From assembly GCA_030612005.1 (NCBI GenBank), contig JAUWOU010000021.1, positions 1 to 33,983 on the forward strand: a stretch of DNA of 33,983 bases. Reading direction: 5' to 3'. Both the position numbers and the translations under genes were made by a program. How positions within the stretch are numbered: the stretch's first letter is position 1; every line of letters begins with the position of its first letter. The stretch is from Candidatus Thorarchaeota archaeon (GTDB taxonomy: Archaea; Asgardarchaeota; Thorarchaeia; Thorarchaeales; Thorarchaeaceae). A model generated the notes under the pieces. It ran no database searches, was not told the origin of the DNA, and saw only the letters and a program-made list of their open reading frames with translations. Positions 23,772 to 31,062 of the stretch are shown piece by piece.

Positions 23772-24914
23772 TCAGATACCTCCGCCTGAAAGGTCCATGA
23801 GCGCTTCTAGGATAGTGTTTACTTCTTCAAAATCAGACACATTAATTGCTTTTCCTTGACTATTCTCAGCAATAGCCAACATTACGTCGAGGTTAGATTT
23901 CAAACCAGGAGTGAAACACAAAATTGTTGGACCATCGCTCGATATTCTGTTCTTCACAATCTTGACTGGATTGGGTCCAGAAGTATGAACTCCACTCGAA
24001 AAGAATAGAATGATTGTAGGAATGAGATTTGATTTTGTAAATTCCTCTGCACTCTCGATTCCATGCTTAAGTGCTTCACCTGGATTTGAGGCCCGACCTT
24101 TATGATTAGGAATCAAAGTTTCAATCCATTTGATGAACGCGATAAAAAGAGAAGCCGAGTTAATCGAAGATACTTCTGTAGGGTTGCCAGTTTCTGGGTC
24201 AAACAATGTGAAAGGAATTATTTCATCTGAATATGCGAATCCGCGAAATTGAGCATGAGAACCATAATTAGAGTATACCTCAGAAATTAACCGAATAGCT
24301 TCAAGAGTGGCTTCATATCGCGGAACATTGTTTTCACTCTCTTTGCTTACGTCGGAAATTTGTGCTGCAGCACCTACCTCAACAATGCAGACTATATGGA
24401 ATGGAGATAAGGATTCAACAGGGTCAAGATGTATTTTCTCTAGACTATCCCAAGCAATTCTAGCTGCTTGATTGGAAGTATCCATTGGATTAAGTGATTT
24501 TACGGTGAATATGATTCCAAGTCTATCAATTTGAAAGGATTGACCCACTTGTAGTATCAATCCATCAAAATCATCATGCAAATCATTAACTCGTTGTGAA
24601 ATTGCATCTGCGATTGTACGATTAGCGAGGTCTCTAGTAGATGTTATTGATAATCTAATTTCAGAACATGTTGGAATAATTGAAGTGACTTCTTCAAGTA
24701 GAACTTCGGATTCATTATTACAGGACAACCAGCTGAATATTCGTTGATCTAGAATAATCAAACTTCGGGGTACGTTTGCAGATGTTCGAATATCAGCAAG
24801 CAATGTCTTTCCATGATATGAAATCTGATAGACACCTTCTTTGAATGGAACTTCATCCTCCGACACAAAACACAGTCCTTTCTGATTACGCCCCTGTGTT
24901 GCTTTCAGATTCAC
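23772..24914 (-). CDS. Cdc48/VAT-type N-domain-like plus VWA domain with lost MIDAS
   Basis: 380 aa. The N-terminal 140 residues follow the N-domain of the 16757-18046 protein: SLIILDQRIFSWLSCNNESEVLLEEV in the barrel, then VGQSFQIDRLGIIFTVKSLNP aligning with YPGMSFNWPELDTKVEILNTKP. The VWA domain (about 172-375) aligns through PFHIVCIVEVGAA to PFNAVLCIDTSGS, and through FFSSGVHTSGPNPVKIVKN to LTDGMTTSGPPPLKILKE, but the metal-binding D-x-S-x-S and TD are gone. It is a paralogue with an inactive metal site, as in the 891-aa protein. Start GTG 24914 with GGAGG about 6 nt upstream, 13 nt after the preceding gene's stop. Middle gene of a three-gene operon. Confidence 0.82.
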   Translation of the reverse strand: MNLKATQGRNQKGLCFVSEDEVPFKEGVYQISYHGKTLLADIRTSANVPRSLIILDQRIFSWLSCNNESEVLLEEVTSIIPTCSEIRLSITSTRDLANRTIADAISQRVNDLHDDFDGLILQVGQSFQIDRLGIIFTVKSLNPMDTSNQAARIAWDSLEKIHLDPVESLSPFHIVCIVEVGAAAQISDVSKESENNVPRYEATLEAIRLISEVYSNYGSHAQFRGFAYSDEIIPFTLFDPETGNPTEVSSINSASLFIAFIKWIETLIPNHKGRASNPGEALKHGIESAEEFTKSNLIPTIILFFSSGVHTSGPNPVKIVKNRISSDGPTILCFTPGLKSNLDVMLAIAENSQGKAINVSDFEEVNTILEALMDLSGGGI

Positions 24915-24927
24915 AAAGAGCCCTCCA

Positions 24928-26040
24928 TCAATACACGCGAGTATTGTAAAGTTCTGTAGCTACGGATTTGGACCCATAGAACACTTCTACGCGTAGAGTT
25001 GCTTTTCCCTTTACATCAGTCATTGGAACAAGTTTGAGCTCTAGCATCTTATCAGATTTCGGAGAAAGATCATGTCGTTCATTAGTTACCTCCGAAACCC
25101 CTTCAGATGTTACTAGAGAGGCGATGATTCTTACACTAACTATAGTAGCGCTTGGATTCTTAACTCGTATCGAGTAATTGAAGGCCTTACCAGCTACGAT
25201 ATTATTCGGTACTTCACCCAATTCAACATTCAGACCCATATTCTCAGATGTGAGAGGTCTCCCTTTGGGCCATCGAATGATACGACCCAACTCTAGCAGT
25301 CTAGATAGGCATGTCTTTAGTTCGCGAAGTTCCAGGGATAGGTTCGAAGCCGCCTCACCCATATCAAAGATGCCATCATGATTTTCATAATAGGCCAAGA
25401 CCTTTCGGTCAGCTTCTATCAAATCACTAACTCCTTCCAGTATCTGGAGGATTGCCTGTGGAAGTTCATGAGCTTCCAACAGGGAGTAATATTTTCCTCC
25501 GTCAACAGAGTCTGCTATCATTCGAAAGGATACTTCAACGAGAGGATTGCATCCACACACAAAGATGAACATTGTACTACCAAAATCTTTTCTGAACTGC
25601 TGAACCTGTTCGATTGGATCATGTCCCTGTGGGCAACCATCTGGAAAATAATCATCTCCGATAGAATTGTACTTCTTTCCATGTGGCGGAGCATCTCCTA
25701 CTAACAGCATCACCTTGTATGCATCTTTCGCCCATGATAATTTCGTACGTGCATCAAACAGGCCATCTGCAACAGCTTCAGGAGTATCTCCCCCTTCAGA
25801 AGGACGTAGTTCAGAAATTAGCTTCTTCACTCGCTTAATCCGATCTGTGAAATCAAAGACCTTAGTGACATAGGATCTATCTTGAGGGGGATGATCACGG
25901 TAGGAAACAACTCCAAATCGAATCTCAAGATCTTCAGTTCGTGTAGTGATATGGTTGACAATTTCGGAGAGACTATCTTTGACAGCTCGTATATCATCCT
26001 TCATTGAACCTGTTGTATCTACGACAAATGCTACATCCAT
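24928..26040 (-). CDS. VWA-domain protein with intact MIDAS and beta-sandwich tail
   Basis: 370 aa. Starts directly with a VWA domain: MDVAFVVDTTGSMKDD (D8-T-T10-G-S12), the T of GGDTPEAVADGL and D of LLVGDAPPHG complete the MIDAS. This subtype, with SYRDHPP and DAPPHG, resembles VWA domains of alpha-kinase (Vwk) and related eukaryote-type proteins rather than the paralogous VWA set next to it. A helical region (about 205-260) and a CARDB/Ig-like beta-sandwich (about 270-370: NNIVAGKAFNYSIRVKNPSATIVSVRI) follow, similar in kind to the repeats of the GCS2 fusion protein. No signal peptide, so cytoplasmic. First gene of the operon 26040 to 22409. ATG 26040; no clear ribosome site, so possibly leaderless or short-leader. 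Confidence 0.88.
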   Translation of the reverse strand: MDVAFVVDTTGSMKDDIRAVKDSLSEIVNHITTRTEDLEIRFGVVSYRDHPPQDRSYVTKVFDFTDRIKRVKKLISELRPSEGGDTPEAVADGLFDARTKLSWAKDAYKVMLLVGDAPPHGKKYNSIGDDYFPDGCPQGHDPIEQVQQFRKDFGSTMFIFVCGCNPLVEVSFRMIADSVDGGKYYSLLEAHELPQAILQILEGVSDLIEADRKVLAYYENHDGIFDMGEAASNLSLELRELKTCLSRLLELGRIIRWPKGRPLTSENMGLNVELGEVPNNIVAGKAFNYSIRVKNPSATIVSVRIIASLVTSEGVSEVTNERHDLSPKSDKMLELKLVPMTDVKGKATLRVEVFYGSKSVATELYNTRVY

Positions 26041-26125
26041 TTTTGTTGGTGACAGTCATATCCGCTCCAATTCAACTATCTTCTTAGACCAATTAAGCCT
26101 TTGCCGCTGACCTAAGCGTAGAACA

Positions 26126-26135
26126 TTTTAAGGCT
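26126..26135 (+). promoter_or_regulatory. TATA box setting a leaderless start for the cyclophilin-like gene
   Basis: CATTTTAAGG is centred near 26131. Archaeal transcription starts about 25 nt downstream, which lands on the ATG at 26155, arguing for that start over ATG 26137 or 26149. Confidence 0.4.
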
Positions 26136-26154
26136 CATGTTTCAAGACATGGGT

Positions 26155-26544
26155 ATGTCAGATTTGAGTGATACAGACCTTCATCTAAATTTTGAATTCG
26201 AAGAGGATTTAGTTCTAGAAGGATTTCTAAATAGAATCCATGCACCACTCATTGTTGAGGAGATAAAGTTTTTACTTCCCATTAAAGGGAGAACTGCTCT
26301 GATGCGTACAGAGATGCAAATCACCCTAGATATATCAAAGGGTAATTCAAAACCAACGAATGATGTAAAGAAAGGTGATATAGCCTATATGCCTCTCGGC
26401 GATGCTCTTTGTATTTATCTAGAAGACTTACGAACATATAGCAAAGTGAACATACTTGGGAAAATCACATCTTCAGAAGCAGAACTTGCTTTATTGAAGG
26501 ATGTAAGAAGAGGAAGTATGGTTCATATTAAAGTAAGAAGCTGA
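26155..26544 (+). CDS. TM1367-type cyclophilin-like protein
   Basis: About 129 aa, soluble beta-barrel. The motif KKGDIAYMPLGDALCIYLEDLRTYSKVNILGKI is the hallmark of the cyclophilin-like family typified by TM1367 (archaea and Thermotoga; cyclophilin fold, prolyl isomerase activity not established). GRTALMRTEMQITLDIS near the front matches its earlier strands. Start ATG 26155 (MSDLSDTD...) is chosen from the TATA spacing; ATG 26137 and 26149 are in frame. It diverges from the VWA operon and converges with the E2F-like gene (stops 3 nt apart). Confidence 0.82.
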   Translation: MSDLSDTDLHLNFEFEEDLVLEGFLNRIHAPLIVEEIKFLLPIKGRTALMRTEMQITLDISKGNSKPTNDVKKGDIAYMPLGDALCIYLEDLRTYSKVNILGKITSSEAELALLKDVRRGSMVHIKVRS

Positions 26545-26547
26545 AAC

Positions 26548-27153
26548 TCATAGTCGTTGCAAATTCTTGATCAGATCTTCATGCTCATCAATTTCAATCT
26601 CAGAAGGGTCCACAACTATACCGGATTCATTTGTGATAATAAGCACTTCAATTCCATCATGCTTCACACGTTTAATACCGCTACTTGAAAGCGCTCGTAC
26701 TCTCAGTTGGGTTGTGTTAAACTCAGTTTTGTTCACCATTGCTACCGCTTGAACATCACGCCTGAGTTTGGACCTAGTAATCCTAAGCTGTTCCTTCAGC
26801 TCTGCAACTTGAACTTGGAAGTCCTTGCGCCCATCGCTCTCTTCTAAAAGAAGAATACGAAGCTCATCATACACATTCTTTGCAACAAAGTCCTTGGATC
26901 GATCTATCCATGTTATTGTCGTGCCATCAAATTTCCTGCTTGTTTCAACTTGACCTAAAGCTTTCAAAACAGCAATTACATCATACACTCGCCGCTTGGG
27001 GGTTTCTAACTTCTCAGCCAAAAGGTCACTCTTAATTCCATCTTCTCCGCACTCTTGAAGAATCCGCACTGACTCCTGAGCCAAGTCAACTAGTTTCAAC
27101 TCTGCACCCCATTCTTTATCCGGCAGTGACTCCGAAGAGCCCACTTCCTTCAT
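26548..27153 (-). CDS. E2F/DP-like winged-helix transcription factor with coiled coil and C-terminal beta tail
   Basis: 201 aa. Residues 20-86 form a winged helix with the E2F/DP recognition motif: ETPKRRVYDVIAVLKALGQVETSRKFDGTTITWID, to be compared with eukaryotic E2F 'KRRIYDITNVLEGI...NIQW'. RRVYD is at 54-58. A helix with coiled-coil pattern follows (about 90-138, VAELKEQLRITRSKLRRDV), then a short beta-rich tail (GIKRVKHDGIEVLIITNESGIVVDPSEIEI), the same order as the coiled-coil/marked-box part of E2F. Role inferred: DNA-binding regulator acting as a dimer. ATG 27153 is about 18-22 nt after a TATA-like TAAATATGG, so probably leaderless. A simpler reading is a generic archaeal winged-helix regulator, but the RRxYD match is strong. 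Confidence 0.82.
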   Translation of the reverse strand: MKEVGSSESLPDKEWGAELKLVDLAQESVRILQECGEDGIKSDLLAEKLETPKRRVYDVIAVLKALGQVETSRKFDGTTITWIDRSKDFVAKNVYDELRILLLEESDGRKDFQVQVAELKEQLRITRSKLRRDVQAVAMVNKTEFNTTQLRVRALSSSGIKRVKHDGIEVLIITNESGIVVDPSEIEIDEHEDLIKNLQRL

Positions 27154-27162
27154 ACTGATAGC

Positions 27163-27179
27163 AGACCATATTTAGGTCT
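27163..27179. promoter_or_regulatory. Inverted repeat around the TATA box of the E2F-like gene
   Basis: AGACC-ATATTTA-GGTCT: perfect 5-bp arms enclosing the TATA-like core, 10-26 nt before the ATG at 27153. A bound protein here would block TBP, so autoregulation is plausible. Confidence 0.45.
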
Positions 27180-27207
27180 TTGTATTGCTCTCAGCTATAG
27201 TTCGATT

Positions 27208-27388
27208 TTCCGACGAGCTTGACGGAAGATACACACTACGATTTTTAGAAAGCATACCGCGTATTAATGAATTCTAGTAAATTCATTCCACTTTTTCATG
27301 GATTGTGTAGTTTTCTATTCGAAAAATCGGAACCAAAACAGCAAAAATCTTCAGAGAAGAGGTACAAAATTGCATTATTGACGGAACC
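27208..27388. promoter_or_regulatory. Repeated CGGAA motifs between the E2F-like and cDPG-synthase-family genes
   Basis: TTCCG (27208-27212) faces CGGAA (27223-27227). CGGAACCAA recurs in direct orientation at 27328-27336 and 27382-27390, 54 nt apart. These lie in the 294-nt divergent intergenic region and are candidate regulator sites. The rest of 27154-27447 shows no gene. Confidence 0.3.
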
Positions 27389-27459
27389 AACAATTTCATA
27401 ACAAGCCTTAGAGGTCAGCGGACTCAGGAACCCACACTTCCCAAGGAGTGGATTTGATT

Positions 27460-28791
27460 ATGAGTAAAAAGAAAGTCATTATCATGGGCGCAGCCGGAAG
27501 AGACTTCCAAAACTTCAATGTCTATTTCCGAGACAATGAAGATTACGAGGTTGTTGCCTTTACTGCTGAGCAAATTCCTGGAATTGGTGATCGAATGTAC
27601 CCACCAGAACTTTCAGGTCCTCTCTATCCCAAAGGTATCCAAATTTACCCCGAAGAGAAGTTACCCGAACTCATCGTGAAATTCGATGTTGAGCAATGCA
27701 TTCTAGCATACTCTGACCTACCCTATGAAACGGTTGGTCACAAAATTGCTTGGGTGAATCAGCTTGGCCCGGATATTCGTCTAATGGGTCCAAAGAACAC
27801 CTCAATCAAGAGTAAGAAACCAGTGATTGCTATCTGCGCAGTTCGAACTGGATGCGGTAAGAGCCAGACCTCAAGGCGTGTTAACCAGATTCTTGTTGAC
27901 ATGGGAATTAAACCTGTGAATATCAGACATCCTATGCCATACGATCCAGACCTTACATCACAAATTGCTCAGAGATACGCGACCCTTGAAGATTTAGACA
28001 AGTACAGATGTACAATCGAGGAACGAGAAGAATACGAACCTATGATCAATATGGGCGTTATCCTCTATGCTGGCGTTGATTATGGTGAGATTCTCGACCA
28101 AGCAGAAAAGGAAGCTGATGTGATTACATGGGATGGCGGTAACAATGATTTCTCATTCTACAAGCCAGACCTGCTAATCGTTATCACCGATCCTCATAGA
28201 CCAGGACATGAAATATCATACTATCCTGGTGAAACAAACCTCAGGATGGCAGATGTTGTAATTATTAACAAGGTCGCCACAGCTGACTATGAGGATATTG
28301 AAGAGGTCAGAGAGAATATCATGGATGTCAATCCAAACGCAATCATCATTGATGCAGCATCACCCCTCGGCGTTGAAGATATGGCTTCGATTCGAGGAAA
28401 GCGTGTCCTAGTTGTTGAGGATGGTCCTACTGTGACACATGGAGACATGCCTTACGGAGCTGGATTAATCGCAGCAAGGAAAGCTGGTGCAATTATTATT
28501 GACCCACGCCCCTTCGCGGTTGGAAGCATCAAAGATACCTTTGAGAAATATTACCATCTGGAAAACGTACTACCAGCGATGGGTTACGGTAAGAAACAGA
28601 TGGAAGAGCTTCAGCAGACAATCAACAAATCGGATGCAGAGGCTATTGTCATTGGTACTCCAATTGACCTGAAGCGTGTCATCAAGATTGACAAACCAAG
28701 TGTCAGGGTCAAATACGACCTGCAAGAAATTGGTAAACCAGACCTTGAAGATGTTCTGAAAGATTTTGTGAAGAAACACAATCTCAAGTAG
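27460..28791 (+). CDS. Cyclic 2,3-diphosphoglycerate synthase-family GTPase/ATPase
   Basis: 443 aa. N-terminal Rossmann-like start KKVIIMGAAGRDFQNFNVYFRDNEDYEVVAFTAEQIPGI is diagnostic of the archaeal COG2403-type family. Then KKPVIAICAVRTGCGKSQTSRRV (P-loop, G-x-x-x-x-G-K-S about 130-140 from GTG 27448), a middle part with VITWDGGNNDFSFYKPDLLIVITDPHRPG, and VIINKVA. In Methanothermus fervidus this family makes cyclic 2,3-diphosphoglycerate, a thermoprotectant; many homologues occur where cDPG is not reported, so the substrate is open. ATG 27460 is preferred, with AAGGAG 11 nt upstream; TTG 27454 and GTG 27448 are in frame. Its last 63 nt are copied at 29831-29893. Confidence 0.9.
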   Translation: MSKKKVIIMGAAGRDFQNFNVYFRDNEDYEVVAFTAEQIPGIGDRMYPPELSGPLYPKGIQIYPEEKLPELIVKFDVEQCILAYSDLPYETVGHKIAWVNQLGPDIRLMGPKNTSIKSKKPVIAICAVRTGCGKSQTSRRVNQILVDMGIKPVNIRHPMPYDPDLTSQIAQRYATLEDLDKYRCTIEEREEYEPMINMGVILYAGVDYGEILDQAEKEADVITWDGGNNDFSFYKPDLLIVITDPHRPGHEISYYPGETNLRMADVVIINKVATADYEDIEEVRENIMDVNPNAIIIDAASPLGVEDMASIRGKRVLVVEDGPTVTHGDMPYGAGLIAARKAGAIIIDPRPFAVGSIKDTFEKYYHLENVLPAMGYGKKQMEELQQTINKSDAEAIVIGTPIDLKRVIKIDKPSVRVKYDLQEIGKPDLEDVLKDFVKKHNLK

Positions 28792-28797
28792 AATAAA

Positions 28798-28831
28798 CTG
28801 GGGGAAAATTCCCCCAGAGTTTTCCTTTTTT
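28798..28831. terminator. Bidirectional terminator, copy 1
   Basis: CTGGGGG (28798-28804), AAAATT, CCCCCAG (28811-28817), then a T-rich tail. Between the convergent stops of the cDPG-synthase-family gene and the first membrane protein gene. Confidence 0.8.
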
Positions 28832-28848
28832 ATCCTCTTTTCACACCC

Positions 28849-29745
28849 TCAAATTACTCTTAAATTATCAAGAGAAGATGATACTGAGCCTTCATGTGTG
28901 CGTGAAATTAGATCCCGATAAAGGACTGATTGGAAGATGAAGTTAAACACACTAAAAAGAAGAGCTGTAACCACTGCCCCTAGCACAAGCTGATCGTAAT
29001 CCGGTAGATAAGTGAAATATGCAACAACACTAACGATTCCACTGAAGATGACAACTACAATATTCATTAGTAGACCGCTGCCAAATACGTGAAAGAAATT
29101 GCCACTCGTTAGTTCCCAAGATCTCTTGAAAGAGCCTATTGCTGAAAGGTCAGTGTCAATCACGATTGCCAGTGTTGGAGCAAACCGGGTATTGAAGTAT
29201 ATAATGAAAATTCCACCCAATGCGAAGAGACCCATTGCTTGAAATGATAATGAAGCTTGAAATGTTAATGCGGGTATAATTACAATGGCAATGACAGATG
29301 TCAGTATCAACTGGACAATTATGAAATTTTGAACTCGGCTAAGGGAATGTGAGAAACTCGCACCAATATCGCCCCCATTTCCTCCGTATTCATCAAGAGT
29401 AAACTTGATTGCAGCACCATAGAGTATCGCATTAAGGACAAACGCAAAGATCGCAAATCCAAGTGATACAACTAACAGAGTGAAATCTGATGGGAAAAAG
29501 AAGAGGTTTATCAAAAAGGAGAGAGGATCTGCACCCAAAGTTCCTACAGTGTTAAACATCAAAACGAGAATTGCATAAGAAGCAATAACACATGCCGCTT
29601 TGATAGAACCGACAATTGTAATGTATCGCACTATATTTCGAGCCCATACTGATATTGTTTTCGAAATCAGTCCAGTAGCACCAAGTGTATAATCTTGATC
29701 TCTCGGTTGAGATGGATCATATCCCAGTTCGTCTTCAAGAGCCAT
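28849..29745 (-). CDS. Six-TM membrane protein, duplicate A
   Basis: 298 aa, about six membrane segments after a polar N-terminus (ALEDELGYDPSQPRDQDYTLGATGLISKTISVW). The stretch RFAPTLAIVIDTDLSAIGSFKRSWELTSGNFFHVFGSGLL resembles the P-x-x-V-x-x-x-x-x-x-A-x-x-x-S-W-x-L-T-x-G motif of membrane domains such as YciC or the GDPD membrane domain. Function unknown. ATG 29745 has GGAGG 8 nt upstream. TATA-like GTTATATTTG lies at 29784-29793. Clear paralogue of the gene at 29945-30922, which it matches along its whole length, with a shorter middle section. Confidence 0.85.
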   Translation of the reverse strand: MALEDELGYDPSQPRDQDYTLGATGLISKTISVWARNIVRYITIVGSIKAACVIASYAILVLMFNTVGTLGADPLSFLINLFFFPSDFTLLVVSLGFAIFAFVLNAILYGAAIKFTLDEYGGNGGDIGASFSHSLSRVQNFIIVQLILTSVIAIVIIPALTFQASLSFQAMGLFALGGIFIIYFNTRFAPTLAIVIDTDLSAIGSFKRSWELTSGNFFHVFGSGLLMNIVVVIFSGIVSVVAYFTYLPDYDQLVLGAVVTALLFSVFNFIFQSVLYRDLISRTHEGSVSSSLDNLRVI

Positions 29746-29783
29746 TTGTCTACCTCCGTATTCAAAGATACTTCCCGCACTTT

Positions 29784-29801
29784 GTTATATTTGCTTCGCA
29801 T
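29784..29801 (-). promoter_or_regulatory. Promoter of membrane protein gene A
   Basis: On the minus strand GCAAATATAAC, an archaeal TATA element preceded by a purine-rich BRE-like GCGAA, about 40-50 nt before the ATG. Seventeen of 18 nt are the same at 30960-30977 before gene B. Confidence 0.55.
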
Positions 29802-29830
29802 CAACTCAATGTCAAATATAACCTGTAAGG

Positions 29831-29893
29831 ATTGGTAAACCAGATCTTGACGATGTTCTAACTGAGTTTGTGAAGAAACACAATCTCAAGTAG
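29831..29893 (+). pseudogene. Fragment of the 3' end of the cDPG-synthase-family gene
   Basis: Translates as IGKPDLDDVLTEFVKKHNLK followed by a stop, against IGKPDLEDVLKDFVKKHNLK at the true gene end (28729-28791). It has no start or upstream coding part. It is the left edge of duplication unit 2 and marks how gene B arose. Confidence 0.85.
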
Positions 29894-29899
29894 AATAAA

Positions 29900-29936
29900 C
29901 TGGGGGATTTTTCCCCCAGAGTTTTTCCTTTTTCTT
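29900..29936. terminator. Bidirectional terminator, copy 2
   Basis: CTGGGGG (29900-29906), ATTTTT, CCCCCAG (29913-29919) and T-rich tail. Duplicate of the terminator at 28798; here it now serves only membrane gene B, since the plus-strand gene is a fragment. Confidence 0.75.
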
Positions 29937-29944
29937 ATTCCCTT

Positions 29945-30922
29945 TCACACTCTCAATTCATCAAGAGAAGATGATACTGTGCTTGTACTTGTCCCTTTCC
30001 TAGAAGATAGATCTCTGTATAGTACCACTGTGAAGATGTAGGTCAATGCACCGAACAACAATGTAGTAATCACTGCATCAATTACTAGAGTAGTTGCAGT
30101 CGGTAGTAAGGTCATTGTTGTAAAAATGCTAACGATCAGAGTCAACACAGAGGCAACAATACCAAGTAGTATCGTAGATCCAAAGACATGCATAAAATTA
30201 CCACTTGTAAGCTCCCAGGATTTCTTAAAAGAGTCAATAGCTGATAAATCGGTGTCAAGAACAATCGCAAGGGTTGGAGCTAGTCTGGTTTGAAAATAGG
30301 CCAGGAATAACCCTCCTACTGCAAGGAGAACGAAAGATAGCAACAGCATCTCCATGAAGCCTTGAGGGAAAATCAGATCAAATGGGTCAGTGATGTCAGT
30401 GATGTCAATCATGGCCATTGCCCTAGCGGACAGAATAGTGGCGGGAGTGATAGCAATAGCCACCATAGCTGAAGTCAAAAGCTGTACCATTATGATTGTT
30501 GGAAAGCGTCTAAAGGAACGTGAGAAACTTGTTCCAACATCACCTGTCGTTCCTCCATACTCATCAAGAGTAAACTTGATTGCAGCCCCACCAAGAATCG
30601 CAGTAAGGACAAAGGCAAAGATTGCATATCCTACTAATACTCCTAAAAGAACTATATCTAGAGATGGTGCCAATAAGAAATTGCTAATGAAATAGCCAAA
30701 GGGATCGGCGGTTATAACTCCAATCAAACCGAATAATGCATAGAGCAGGACATATGAGAGTATCACGCTTGCCGCACCTGCGATACCAACAATGATGATG
30801 TAATGAACAAACTTGCTCGTTAATAGTGATAATGTTCTCGATATGAGTCCTGTAGCACTAACAGTATAGTCTTGACCTATGGGCTGAGAGGAATCATGCC
30901 CAAGATTATCTTCAAACGCCAT
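29945..30922 (-). CDS. Six-TM membrane protein, duplicate B
   Basis: 325 aa, paralogue of duplicate A. Shared landmarks: polar N-terminus AFEDNLGHDSSQPIGQDYTVSATGLISRT, AAIKFTLDEYGG, RLAPTLAIVLDTDLSAIDSFKKSWELTSGNFMHVFG, and the C-terminal SSLDELRV. The 27 extra residues are mostly in a middle section that contains a DIT-DIT repeat from a 9-nt tandem repeat (30386-30403). Same unknown membrane function as A. ATG 30922 with GGAG about 8 nt upstream; TATA-like element at 30960-30970. Because the copies differ at many residues, the duplication is not recent. Confidence 0.85.
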   Translation of the reverse strand: MAFEDNLGHDSSQPIGQDYTVSATGLISRTLSLLTSKFVHYIIIVGIAGAASVILSYVLLYALFGLIGVITADPFGYFISNFLLAPSLDIVLLGVLVGYAIFAFVLTAILGGAAIKFTLDEYGGTTGDVGTSFSRSFRRFPTIIMVQLLTSAMVAIAITPATILSARAMAMIDITDITDPFDLIFPQGFMEMLLLSFVLLAVGGLFLAYFQTRLAPTLAIVLDTDLSAIDSFKKSWELTSGNFMHVFGSTILLGIVASVLTLIVSIFTTMTLLPTATTLVIDAVITTLLFGALTYIFTVVLYRDLSSRKGTSTSTVSSSLDELRV

Positions 30923-31019
30923 TTGAAATTCTCCGTATGGTTAGATTTGTCTGCTTATCGTTATATTTGCTCCGCATTATGAAAAGACTGAATCTGATGT
31001 TAAGAATATATTCAATTGA

Positions 31020-31054
31020 AAAATAAAATGTGAACCGGGTGGTACAGCCCGGTT
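31020..31054 (-). terminator. Terminator after the PaaK-like gene
   Basis: AACCGGG (31033-31039), 8-nt loop, CCCGGTT (31048-31054). On the minus strand the stem is followed by TCACATTTTATTTTT. It lies 9 nt past the stop of the gene at 31063. Confidence 0.7.
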
Positions 31055-31062
31055 TCTTGATA

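Larger units (their letters stand above)
28729..29801. repeat. Tandem duplication, unit 1
   Basis: Runs from the last 63 nt of the cDPG-synthase-family gene through its terminator and the convergent membrane protein gene to that gene's promoter (GTTATATTTGCT then TCGCAT). The same order is found in unit 2 (29831-30977). The units are 29 nt apart. Confidence 0.8.
29831..30977. repeat. Tandem duplication, unit 2
   Basis: Second copy of gene-end fragment, terminator, membrane protein gene and promoter. Noncoding landmarks (CACAATCTCAAGTAGAATAA, the GGGGG/CCCCC hairpin, GTTATATTTGCT) are nearly unchanged, while the protein-coding part has diverged. Confidence 0.8.

Noticed and set aside
29831-29893. 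Short gene with its own stop and terminator between the two membrane protein genes
   Set aside because: It is a duplicated 3' end with no start codon or upstream part, so a scar and not a gene.
30386-30408. Tandem 9-nt repeat GTCAGTGAT
   Set aside because: Two copies plus a partial one inside membrane protein gene B, encoding an in-frame DIT-DIT; no spacers, so not a CRISPR or mobile element mark.
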